Assembly (NCBI RefSeq): GCF_014638355.1
Contig: NZ_BMFK01000001.1
Span: 759,160-823,159 of the forward strand
Length of the DNA stretch: 64,000 bases
Direction: 5' to 3'
From: Priestia taiwanensis
Lineage (GTDB): Bacteria > Bacillota > Bacilli > Bacillales > Bacillaceae_G
Positions 26,927 to 34,430 of the stretch are shown one piece after another. Every line of letters starts with the position of its first letter. Within the stretch, counting starts at the first letter, position 1. The notes under the pieces are model-generated. The model had not been told where the DNA came from. It was given only the letters and a program-made list of their open reading frames with translations, and ran no database searches. Made by a program: the position numbers and the translations under genes.

Positions 26927-28048
26927 ATGTTGGTTAATAAGGCATACAAGTTTCGTATATATCCAAACAAAGAACAAACGACTCTAATCAATAAAACGAT
27001 TGGCTGTTCTCGTTTTGTATTTAATCATTTCTTGTCTTTGTGGAATAACACCTACAAAGAAACAGGAAAAGGTTTAACATATGGTGCATGTTCTTCTCAA
27101 CTTCCTGCAATGAAGAAGGAACTTGTTTGGTTGAAAGAAGTAGATAGTATCGCAATTCAATCATCAGTTCGCAACCTTGCGGATGCTTACACACGTTTTT
27201 TCAAGAAGCAAAATGCTGCTCCATGTTTCAAATCGAAGAAGAACAACGTACAATCTTACACAACAAAACAAACGAATGAAAACATTGCTATTATGGACAA
27301 CAAGATTAAATTACCGAAGTTAGGTCTTGTTCGCTTTGCCAAAAGTCGTGAAGTAGATGGACGTATCTTAAATGCTACAGTTAGGCGTAATCCTTCTGGT
27401 AAATACTTTGTGTCATTGTTAGTTGAAACAGAAGTTGAAGAACTTCCGAAATATGGTTTTTACGTAGGGGTTGACGTTGGATTGAAAGATTTTGCCATCC
27501 TGTCAAATGGAGTAAGGTATGAAAATCAGAAGTTCTTTCGAACATTGGAAGAAAAATTAGCGAAAGCACAACGGATTCTTTCAAGAAGAACGAAAGGTTC
27601 TTCTAACTGGAATAAACAACGAATAAAAGTAGCAAAAATTCATGAACACATTACTAATGCAAGAAAAGACTACTTGGATAAAGTCTCAACTGAAATCATC
27701 AAAAACCACGATGTAATCGGTATAGAAAACTTACAAGTATCAAACATGTTGAAGAATCACAAATTAGCAAAAGCAATTAGTGAAGTATCATGGTCTCAAT
27801 TTCGAACGATGTTGGAATATAAAGCAAAGTGGTACGGTAAGCAAGTAATTGCAGTATCTAAAACATTTGCATCCAGTCAACTATGTTCATCTTGTGGATA
27901 TCAAAATAAAGACGTTAAGAATCTAAATCTTCGTGAATGGGATTGTCCTGCTTGTAAGATACATCACGATAGAGATATTAATGCAAGTATCAATCTAAAG
28001 AATGAAGCTATAAGGATTCTAACCGTAGGGACTACGGAGATAGCCTAA
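26927..28048 (+). CDS. tnpB: RNA-guided endonuclease TnpB
   Basis: 373 residues, near the common TnpB length. The N-terminal part ([17 protein letters not shown]) is the OrfB helix-turn-helix region. The RuvC-like triad appears intact: D183 in [11 protein letters not shown]267 in IGIENLQ and D350 in [10 protein letters not shown] zinc ribbon is present with C320, C323, C340 and C343 (CSSCG and CPAC). TnpB is guided by the omega RNA from the element's right end to cut DNA that has the TAM and a matching sequence, which maintains the element at its site. ATG 26927 follows AAAGGAGGTGG; the in-frame GTG 26918 lies within it. The protein looks functional. Confidence 0.92.
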   Translation: MLVNKAYKFRIYPNKEQTTLINKTIGCSRFVFNHFLSLWNNTYKETGKGLTYGACSSQLPAMKKELVWLKEVDSIAIQSSVRNLADAYTRFFKKQNAAPCFKSKKNNVQSYTTKQTNENIAIMDNKIKLPKLGLVRFAKSREVDGRILNATVRRNPSGKYFVSLLVETEVEELPKYGFYVGVDVGLKDFAILSNGVRYENQKFFRTLEEKLAKAQRILSRRTKGSSNWNKQRIKVAKIHEHITNARKDYLDKVSTEIIKNHDVIGIENLQVSNMLKNHKLAKAISEVSWSQFRTMLEYKAKWYGKQVIAVSKTFASSQLCSSCGYQNKDVKNLNLREWDCPACKIHHDRDINASINLKNEAIRILTVGTTEIA

Positions 28049-28139
28049 TAAATTAGAGTTCGATAGAACTCTTTATTTAGGAATCCTCCACTTTTAAACG
28101 AAGTGAAAGTGGGGGGAGTTCAAGCGTTGGGTTGGACGA
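28000..28139 (+). ncRNA. Candidate omega RNA (reRNA) with guide
   Basis: The 3' end of tnpB and the right end of the element hold three stable hairpins: CCGTAG-GGA-CTACGG (28023-28037), AGAGTTC-GATA-GAACTCT (28055-28072) and CCTCCACTTT / AAAGTGGGGG (28085-28094 and 28106-28115). The scaffold should end at 28123 and the following ~16 nt of methyltransferase sequence would be the guide. The 5' limit is a guess based on known TnpB systems. Confidence 0.5.
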
Positions 28140-28507
28140 CAAATTTGCATCAAACAATTGAGAATGTGCACCACTATTTAAAAAAAGATGGCGTATTCAT
28201 CTTTAGTTGGGAACATCCTCTTTACAGCCGCGTTCACTACAATGATAATATGCTAATGATGGATAAATCGTATCACGAAGAAGGACCATATGATCATGAA
28301 GCATGGATTCATCCAGCTATTATGCAACAATATAAACTTAGTACATATATCAACACATTAGTTGAATATGGTTTTATCGTTGAAAGAGTAATAGAAGATG
28401 TATGTCTGTCAGAAGAAGATAGGAAAAGAGATGTTAACAGTTGGTACTCATTTGAAAAGGCAAGTTACATCCCAACAACGATAATTATGAAATGTCGGAA
28501 GGTGTAA
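28124..28507 (+). pseudogene. Class I SAM methyltransferase, 3' fragment
   Basis: The last 127 residues of the interrupted methyltransferase, in frame with the 5' fragment once the element is removed. It contains ENVHHYLKKDGVFIFSWEHPLY, the usual strand 5 region, and ends CRKV. An ORF from GTG 28103 inside the element runs into it, but the product would lack the cofactor loop. The acetyltransferase gene begins 3 bp after the stop. Confidence 0.88.
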
Positions 28508-28510
28508 ACA

Positions 28511-29002
28511 GTGCTACAAACAAATAGATGTGAATTACGAGTTATATCTGGAACTGATTATGTGCATATGAGAAAACTCTATATGAACGAGAAAGTAAGG
28601 GAGTTTTTAGGTGGAATTGTTAATGAAGATGGCGTTGCAGCACGTTATAAATTAATGATGGAATCTCCAAATATTCATCTGCATTGGAGTGTGTATACAA
28701 AAGACGGTAACGAATTCATCGGATTAGTATGTTTTGATACATATCATGATGGTGTGAAGATGGAAATTGGCTATCAGTTTTTACCGGAATATTGGGGACA
28801 AGGATATGCAAAAGAAGTGATTAGTGAATTAGTTCATCATGGATTAGTAACATTACACTATCCAATCATTGTAGCAGAGACACAATCTGCAAATATAGCA
28901 TCTTGTAGACTGCTTGAACGTATAGGAATGACACTCATCCACACATTGGAGCGCTTCGGTGAGAAGCAGTCTGTATTTGCTATACAGAAAGAGAGTTTAT
29001 GA
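28511..29002 (+). CDS. GNAT acetyltransferase, RimJ/RimL-like
   Basis: 163 residues. LQTNRCELRVIS is the usual opening of this subgroup, IGYQFLPEYWGQGYAKEVISELV is motif A with the acetyl-CoA loop (WGQGYA), and SANIASCRLLERIGM is motif B. It may acetylate protein N-termini or a small amine; the substrate is unknown. The start is GTG with GAAGGTG upstream, three bases after the methyltransferase stop. The insertion of the element upstream may reduce its expression by polarity. Confidence 0.85.
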   Translation: MLQTNRCELRVISGTDYVHMRKLYMNEKVREFLGGIVNEDGVAARYKLMMESPNIHLHWSVYTKDGNEFIGLVCFDTYHDGVKMEIGYQFLPEYWGQGYAKEVISELVHHGLVTLHYPIIVAETQSANIASCRLLERIGMTLIHTLERFGEKQSVFAIQKESL

Positions 29003-29049
29003 AAATATTAGTCATTATTTAGGTGATTGAACGAATGTAAGATACATAC

Positions 29050-29088
29050 AAATCAGCCCATCATTAAGTCTAACATGGGCTGATTTGT
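29050..29088. terminator. Bidirectional terminator-like hairpin
   Basis: AAATCAGCCCAT pairs perfectly with ATGGGCTGATTT around 13 nt; the T run is short. It closes the acetyltransferase operon. Confidence 0.7.
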
Positions 29089-29175
29089 ACGCAATTGTCC
29101 TAGTGTCTCTTTATTAAAAAATACGCTTACAAACAAACAATTTTTTATTTTTCCCTTACCTATATAATTTGGTAA

Positions 29176-29514
29176 TTAACAGCGAATAACTGTTCCGCTA
29201 TAACAAACGATGTAATAGTTTCCAAGTTCAATAATGGATTCTTTTTGTACAACGCCTCTAAAGCCTTCTTTATCGTAGTAATTTACTTCTTCTGGTATAT
29301 CCGCAATGGTTTTATACTGTGACTTTTTATAGAAAACATGATGGTGCTTTACAGCTCTTTCTTCAGGAACAATTGATGGACGTGGTTCAGTAATTGTTGA
29401 ACGAACGGTGGTCGTATCGACTTCTGCCGCACTTACAGCACCTGTACTTGCAAATCCTACTAATCCACTCATGCCAATAGTTGCTGCTAATGAATATGTT
29501 ACTAGTTTTTTCAT
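29176..29514 (-). CDS. Small secreted protein
   Basis: 112 residues. A classical signal peptide MKKLVTYSLAATIGMSGLVGF ends in a likely cleavage site at VSA-AE (about residue 30). The mature part is short (about 82 residues), has HHH after a Pro-rich stretch (EPRPSIVPEER) and ends YIVCYSGTVIRC with two cysteines that may form a disulphide. No family is recognised. It is the type of small secreted protein common in this group. The start has GGGGGAA upstream. A Fur-box-like sequence lies ~130 bp upstream. Confidence 0.7.
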   Translation of the reverse strand: MKKLVTYSLAATIGMSGLVGFASTGAVSAAEVDTTTVRSTITEPRPSIVPEERAVKHHHVFYKKSQYKTIADIPEEVNYYDKEGFRGVVQKESIIELGNYYIVCYSGTVIRC

Positions 29515-29579
29515 TTGTCATTCCCCCGAATGTACAATTTTTTGATGGAAAGTGTGCGCTCTCACATTCCAACATATAT

Positions 29580-29660
29580 TGAAAGCTTTCACCTAAGACA
29601 TTACATAAGGGGTTCTCTTTTGTAAATATATGGTTTTTAATGGTGTGAGAATTATTATCA
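29580..29660. promoter_or_regulatory. Fur-box-like site and 12-bp palindrome in the 418-bp gap
   Basis: TGAGAAT-T-ATTATCA (29646-29660) matches the 7-1-7 Fur core TGATAAT-N-ATTATCA with one mismatch. TGAAAGCTTTCA (29580-29591) is a perfect palindrome nearer the secreted-protein gene. The gap 29515-29932 holds no gene that I can support. Confidence 0.4.
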
Positions 29661-29932
29661 TTAGAAATGTATAATAAAGCACTATGAACTATGCTGAAAA
29701 AGCAATTAATTATACAAAAGCTTACTCCTATCGAAGGAATCACTAGAAAGAAGGAATATGATATTTCATATATATACTGTTACTTTCATAATTAATAATT
29801 ATGTCTAATTTGTGACTCTTTTGTCTAACAGAAAAAGAGAGAAGATATTCGTGACAAAATAAAGCGAGGAATATGCTTATTCAAAAGGAGTATACATAAA
29901 TAACAGGAACGAATATGTAGTGAGGTGAATAG

Positions 29933-30826
29933 ATGAAGGGGAAGATGATACATATTCGAGGAAAAGATTTGTATATAGAGGAACATGGGGAGCGAGAAAA
30001 TCCAGCTGTATTGTATTTGCATGGTGGGCCTGGGGAAAGTTGTTATGATTTCTCTTATCATCAAGCAGATAGATTAAAAGATTCCCTCAGAGTAATAACC
30101 TTGGATCAAAGAGGTGTTTGCCGATCTGAAGGGCTATTAATAGGAGAAAAGCTAAGGTTGATGGATTTAATTGAGGATTGCGAGGCGATAAGGGAAAAGT
30201 TATTTATTGATAAATGGTCGGTTATTGGGCATTCATTTGGCGGCTATTTAGCAGTACTATACGCGTGCCTATATCCAACTTCTATCGAAAAAATAATTCT
30301 AGAGTGCCCAACGTTCGATTTTGAGCTAACTGCGAAAAGTTTATTACGGAAAACGGCTTGGTTATTCGAAAAATATGAGGAAAAAGAATTAGCAACTTTA
30401 TGTCAGCTGGCATGTAAAAGCCATGTCTCGCCACGGGAACTTGTGGAAACATACATCGATTTAAGCTGTGAACTAGGAGATAAGCGGGCTGAAATTTATG
30501 TGCATAATAACCTTGTTACAACAGACTATTCCTTGTACTCAAGTTCAGAATGGGAAGAATTTGATAAGAAATCAGATGAGCATTTTCTTCAATTACGTGA
30601 AGAAGGAGCTATTTTCAGCTCGCTACTACCAAGGTTAAAAGAAGTAAAGCAACGAGTTTTGTTAATTATAGGGAAGTATGATACTGTAACATGCGAAGTT
30701 CAAAAGCAATCTTTTCTCCAATATGTGAAGAGAGCGGAATTAGTTGAATTTGAACATAGCGCACACTCTCCACACTATGAAGAGGCAAGTAGATTCAGTC
30801 ACATCATCAAAAAATTTTTTACATAA
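29933..30826 (+). CDS. Alpha/beta hydrolase (proline iminopeptidase-like)
   Basis: 297 residues. The oxyanion segment LYLHGGPGESCYDF, the strand LDQRGVCRS and the nucleophile elbow VIGHSFGGYLA (Ser101) follow the S33 peptidase order. The acid is in LLIIGKYDTVT and the histidine in EFEHSAHSPHYE. The family cleaves N-terminal proline or other amides and esters. The HGGPG and DQRG motifs favour an aminopeptidase, but the substrate is not shown. GTGAGGTGA precedes the ATG. It ends in a 17-bp perfect terminator. Confidence 0.85.
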   Translation: MKGKMIHIRGKDLYIEEHGERENPAVLYLHGGPGESCYDFSYHQADRLKDSLRVITLDQRGVCRSEGLLIGEKLRLMDLIEDCEAIREKLFIDKWSVIGHSFGGYLAVLYACLYPTSIEKIILECPTFDFELTAKSLLRKTAWLFEKYEEKELATLCQLACKSHVSPRELVETYIDLSCELGDKRAEIYVHNNLVTTDYSLYSSSEWEEFDKKSDEHFLQLREEGAIFSSLLPRLKEVKQRVLLIIGKYDTVTCEVQKQSFLQYVKRAELVEFEHSAHSPHYEEASRFSHIIKKFFT

Positions 30827-30869
30827 AGAAAAGGTTGTCTATTTTTATAAAGTAGACAACCTTTTCTTT
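30825..30869. terminator. Bidirectional terminator
   Basis: A 17-bp perfect stem AAAGAAAAGGTTGTCTA / TAGACAACCTTTTCTTT around an 11-nt loop, between convergent genes. Confidence 0.9.
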
Positions 30870-30880
30870 ATGTAACGAGA

Positions 30881-31201
30881 TTATTCAGCAATAATCTCGT
30901 ATTCGCTATCTTGAAGAATTAAAATTTGCATTTTTTCGTTTGCATTTTGTACGTTGATTAAGTCATATGCACTTAAAGGACGAAGTTTTTGTTGAGAAGC
31001 ATTTACCATACTTTCTACAGAGTCTAATAAAATGTCTTCATCAATTCCTGCATCGAATAAAGAAACTTCATTCATTTCAAATACACATGTGTAGTAATTA
31101 TTTAAATCACTGCTTGATGGATTTTGTTCTTTTACTTCAATTAAGTCTTTTACTGTTTCTAAATGCTCTTCTTTTGCTTGATAAACACGAATTTTTGCCA
31201 T
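30881..31201 (-). CDS. Hypothetical protein
   Basis: 106 residues, acidic and soluble (MAKIRVYQAKEEHLETVKDLIE...). No motif is recognised. The ATG at 31201 is taken because GAGGTG lies ~8 nt upstream on the minus strand; a longer start at 31228 lacks a site. It is convergent with the hydrolase gene. The regular hydrophobic spacing suggests a small alpha/beta protein. Function unknown. Confidence 0.65.
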   Translation of the reverse strand: MAKIRVYQAKEEHLETVKDLIEVKEQNPSSSDLNNYYTCVFEMNEVSLFDAGIDEDILLDSVESMVNASQQKLRPLSAYDLINVQNANEKMQILILQDSEYEIIAE

Positions 31202-31404
31202 GTTTGCTGCACCTCTTACTTTTTTCATTATATTGCCGTTATTATTATACCTCTAATGTTAAGAATAACCAACAAGAAGTGAAAATTAATAACAAAACCA
31301 CTTAGAAATCGTTAAAACAATTGAACGTATAGATGAAAAGTATAATACAATATAAATTAATAGGTACTTGTCGTGGTAAAAGGTAAGAGAGGATGAAATA
31401 TGGA

Positions 31405-31575
31405 ATGAATAAGTTTCATTGCTGTGCAACCTGTACTCATTTTCAAGCAAAGAAACAATCAAACGGTATGAAATATTTGTGCGTACGATTAGGGTATGAG
31501 ACAAAGCCAACATATACATTTAATTGTTGGGATCCAAAAGAATCTGTACGTAAATTAATGAATAAAAGAAAGTAG
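31405..31575 (+). CDS. Small cysteine-rich hypothetical protein
   Basis: About 56 residues, basic. CCATC near the N-terminus and CVRLG plus FNCWDP later give five cysteines, which could bind zinc as a small ribbon. No family assigned. The start may be ATG 31393 or ATG 31405; the second leaves room for GAGAGG upstream. The next gene starts 10 bp after its stop, so it is probably translated together with the DUF6884 gene. Confidence 0.6.
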   Translation: MNKFHCCATCTHFQAKKQSNGMKYLCVRLGYETKPTYTFNCWDPKESVRKLMNKRK

Positions 31576-31585
31576 AGTAAAGAAG

Positions 31586-32035
31586 ATGAAGCGATTATGT
31601 ATTATTCCGTGTGGAAAGAAAAAAATTTGGGACGTTATTCCTGAAGTGGGCCCAACAATTGCGAAGCAAGTATACATTAGCCCTTTTGGAAAAGCGTGTC
31701 AGGAGTATGCTTCTACTTTTTTCTGTACATGGGTAGTTTTATCAGCTAAGCACGGTTTTTTATTTCCGGATGATGTAGTAGATGAGAACTATGACTTAGC
31801 ATTTGATTCGAAAGACAGCAAGGTTATTACGGGAGAAGAGCTATATGAGCAAATGATTAAGAAACAGCTAATAGAATATGATGAAGTAGTTGTACTAGGT
31901 GGTAAGAAACATTATAGAGTAGTCGAGAATCTTTATCCAAAAGAGAAATTAACGTTTCCACTGCAAGGCTTGAAGGGTATTGGTTATATGCTTCAACGAT
32001 TAAATAGAGCAGTCGAAGAAGAGAAGGAAATATAA
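31586..32035 (+). CDS. DUF6884-like protein
   Basis: 149 residues. It opens MKRLCIIPCGKKKIWD and has VVLSAKHGFLFPDDVVDENYD and VVVLGGKKHYR, which I associate with the DUF6884 group (CGxxK, SAxHG and GG.xY motifs). Some relatives occur near nucleotide or base-modifying enzymes, but no function is set. The conserved Cys and Lys look catalytic or ligand-binding. The gene is co-directional with the small Cys-rich gene before it. Confidence 0.6.
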   Translation: MKRLCIIPCGKKKIWDVIPEVGPTIAKQVYISPFGKACQEYASTFFCTWVVLSAKHGFLFPDDVVDENYDLAFDSKDSKVITGEELYEQMIKKQLIEYDEVVVLGGKKHYRVVENLYPKEKLTFPLQGLKGIGYMLQRLNRAVEEEKEI

Positions 32036-32213
32036 ATGTTGGGTATTAATAGTCCATTTATGTAGTTTTTGGTATATCTATGTCATGCATTGCAATAGCA
32101 AATAGGCTACTGTACAATATGAATTAGGAGAGTGAGTTTGCTAGATGAAAAGAACAAGATTCTTTATCGTGTAGTGAATATTGCTGTTAAATAGTTGGCG
32201 CTTTTTAACGAAT

Positions 32214-32256
32214 AAAGGCTATACCTTTGTACACTAGTACAGAGGTATAGCCTTTT
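32214..32256. terminator. Bidirectional terminator
   Basis: GGCTATACCTTTGTAC pairs with GTACAGAGGTATAGCC (16 pairs, one G-T) with A and T runs outside. The rest of the gap 32036-32299 shows no gene. Confidence 0.9.
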
Positions 32257-32299
32257 CTTTATATAAAGAAAGGTTTTCTAACTTGAACAACCTAACTAA

Positions 32300-33538
32300 T
32301 TAATTTGTATATTTTTTCATTAGAATAACGGCATTATGACCACCGAAACCAAATGAGTTTGATAACCCGATGTCCGCATCAGCTTCACGAGCAACATTAG
32401 GAACGTAGTCTAAATCGCATTCTGGATCAGGATTTTCTAAGTTGATCGTTGGCGGAATGATACCGTCTTGTAACGTTTTTACTAATGCAATTGCTTCAAT
32501 AGCACCTGAAGCTCCTTGCATATGACCAATCATAGACTTATTTGATGTAACTGGAATGGTGTAAGCACGTTCTCCGAAGACTTTCTTAATAGCTAATGTT
32601 TCAATACGATCACCTAGAATTGTACTTGTTCCGTGCGCGTTAATCACATCTACTTTATCTGGTGAGATATTTGCACTTTCTAATGCTTTTGTCATAGCTT
32701 TGTATGCCCCTTGTCCTTCTGGATGTGGTGACACAACGTGATGGGAATCAGAGCTTATACCATATCCAATGATTTCAGCATAAATTTTTGCATTACGTTT
32801 TTTCGCATGTGATAGTGATTCAAGCATAAGGATTCCTGCACCTTCAGACATAACGAATCCGTCACGATCTACATCGAATGGACGACTCGCTTTCGTTGGT
32901 TCATCATTGCGAGTAGATACTGCTGTAGCGTTTCCAAAACTCGCCATGCCAATTTCGTTAATCGATGCTTCTGTACCTCCAGCAAACATGACATCCATTT
33001 CACCATTACGAATTAATTTAAACGCCTCTCCGATAGCAGTGTTACCAATAGCGCAAGCGGTTGCAGGTGCAATCGTCGGACCAGTCGTTCCCCATTTAAT
33101 ACTAATTTGTGCCGCAGCCATATTATTAATAAACATCGGTACTAATGATGCCTGTACTTTTCTTGGACCTCTTCTATTATGTACTTTAATGTTACGTAGT
33201 AATGTTTCAATACCGCCAATCGCAGACCCGACGTATACCCCAATACGATCAGAATCTAATAATTTCATATCGAGTCCTGAATCTGTCCACGCTTGATCCG
33301 CCGCTGCTAAAGCAAATTGACAGAAACGATCTAAGCGCAGTGTTTCACGTTGTTCAAAGAAATCAGAGGCGCTAAAGTCTTTAATTTCTCCTGCAATCTT
33401 TACTTTGTAGTTTTCTGTATCAAATGTATCGATAGGAGAAATTCCTGATTTCCCTTCTACTAAATTTCCCCAAAATGTGCCGACAGTATGTCCTAGAGGG
33501 GTGATTGCTCCCATACCTGTTATAACTACTCTTTCCAC
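32300..33538 (-). CDS. fabF: 3-oxoacyl-[ACP] synthase II (FabF-type)
   Basis: 412 residues, full length. The catalytic set of elongating ketoacyl synthases is complete: C162 in TACAIGNT, H302 in NAHGTST, K334 in SNKSMIGH and H339. It condenses malonyl-ACP with acyl-ACP in fatty acid elongation. It is monocistronic here, with no fabH or acpP beside it. It is therefore probably a second FabF paralogue of the group in addition to the one in a fabHF locus; that is inferred. A TACCTAGT core typical of FapR operators lies 31-38 bp before the start. Confidence 0.9.
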   Translation of the reverse strand: MERVVITGMGAITPLGHTVGTFWGNLVEGKSGISPIDTFDTENYKVKIAGEIKDFSASDFFEQRETLRLDRFCQFALAAADQAWTDSGLDMKLLDSDRIGVYVGSAIGGIETLLRNIKVHNRRGPRKVQASLVPMFINNMAAAQISIKWGTTGPTIAPATACAIGNTAIGEAFKLIRNGEMDVMFAGGTEASINEIGMASFGNATAVSTRNDEPTKASRPFDVDRDGFVMSEGAGILMLESLSHAKKRNAKIYAEIIGYGISSDSHHVVSPHPEGQGAYKAMTKALESANISPDKVDVINAHGTSTILGDRIETLAIKKVFGERAYTIPVTSNKSMIGHMQGASGAIEAIALVKTLQDGIIPPTINLENPDPECDLDYVPNVAREADADIGLSNSFGFGGHNAVILMKKYTN

Positions 33539-33561
33539 TGATGTATCCTCCTCTAATAAAT

Positions 33562-33581
33562 GTATCCATACCTAGTTTGTT
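33562..33581 (-). promoter_or_regulatory. FapR-operator-like site upstream of fabF
   Basis: TACCTAGT (33569-33576) is the core of the FapR site TTAGTACCTAGTCTTAA; the flanks match poorly. It overlaps a possible -10 (TAGGTAT on the minus strand) with TTGTAA about 18 bp upstream. The rest of the gap to 33807 shows nothing. Confidence 0.3.
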
Positions 33582-33807
33582 TAAACGTATGATTACAAAT
33601 AATAGATTATCATATAATAGGAATATTAGGGGGATTATTTCATAGATATTTGTAAAACTTTGTCGATAGAGGAAAAATAAAACGCAATGTAGGTATATGT
33701 GTTTATTTGATTTGCTAGAAAAATTAGTCTGAAACACATATATAATTCTACGTTTATTTCTTTTGTTATGAAATTTGTTAACATATAATGTAAATGGAGG
33801 TGGAGAC

Positions 33808-34269
33808 ATGATCCATTTGTTTCAATATAACTGGCAAATTCGTGATGAGTGGTTTACACTATGTGAACAATTACCCGAACGAGAGTTACGGAAAGAACGA
33901 GTTGGCGGGCCAGGAAGTATTCTTTATACGCTATTTCATATTGTAGAAGTAGAGCATAGCTGGATATGTGCAATGCAAGGAAAGCCAGACATACCAATTC
34001 ATTTTGAAAATTATCAATCGCTAGAGGCAGTGAAAAAATTATCAGATTCTCTTCGATTAGATAGCGAGCCGTATTTGTTAGATTGGAGTGAGAACATAGA
34101 GCAAGAACAAGTGTACATATCATGGTTAGAAGAAACATTTTTAAAGGGAGAGGTCATTAGACATGTAATTGCTCATGAAACCCATCATATCGGACAACTA
34201 TCTATTTGGACTAGAGAATTAGGGATTGAACCTGTATCCGTACACTTTGTTGGTAGAAATCTAATGTAA
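33808..34269 (+). CDS. DinB family protein
   Basis: 153 residues. The DinB/YfiT four-helix fold is shown by the three metal-binding histidines: one in EVEHSWICAM and two in HVIAHETHHIGQLS near the C-terminus, followed by WTRELGIEPV. Members are putative metal-dependent hydrolases or thiol transferases; the reaction is not known for this one. GGAGGTGGAG precedes ATG 33808, so the 11-residue extension upstream is not used. Confidence 0.85.
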   Translation: MIHLFQYNWQIRDEWFTLCEQLPERELRKERVGGPGSILYTLFHIVEVEHSWICAMQGKPDIPIHFENYQSLEAVKKLSDSLRLDSEPYLLDWSENIEQEQVYISWLEETFLKGEVIRHVIAHETHHIGQLSIWTRELGIEPVSVHFVGRNLM

Positions 34270-34430
34270 AAGAGTAAGATAGTATAATTGAATCCTGAAT
34301 AGATAAGAAAGTTTGTTTTAGAGGGCTACAAAATTGAAAATTACGTCACATGTACATTATCCCTATGAAAGTACTGGGAGAAAGTGATACTATGGTAACA
34401 TAGTTGTTTGAAAAGGAAGGTGAACGTAAC

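Larger units (their letters stand above)
26710..28123 (+). mobile_element. IS200/IS605-type element with tnpB only
   Basis: 1,414 bp inserted in the methyltransferase gene. The left edge follows TTTAT (26705-26709), the kind of pentanucleotide used as target/TAM by this family. The right edge ends TCAA (28120-28123), the usual right cleavage tetranucleotide. There is no target duplication and no terminal inverted repeat, as expected. The left end has an imperfect hairpin (GGCGA 26718-26722 with TCGCC 26782-26786; CCCC with GGGG inside) and a GATGGC/GCCATC hairpin at 26798-26814. The right end has a 10-bp hairpin at 28085-28115. No tnpA is present, so movement would need a transposase in trans. 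Confidence 0.9.

Noticed and set aside
28103..28507. Independent gene starting inside the right end of the element
   Set aside because: Reading frame is simply the 3' half of the interrupted methyltransferase joined to IS sequence.
29387..29743. 118-residue minus-strand ORF spanning the secreted-protein start
   Set aside because: Overlaps the secreted-protein gene in another frame and has no domain or ribosome site.
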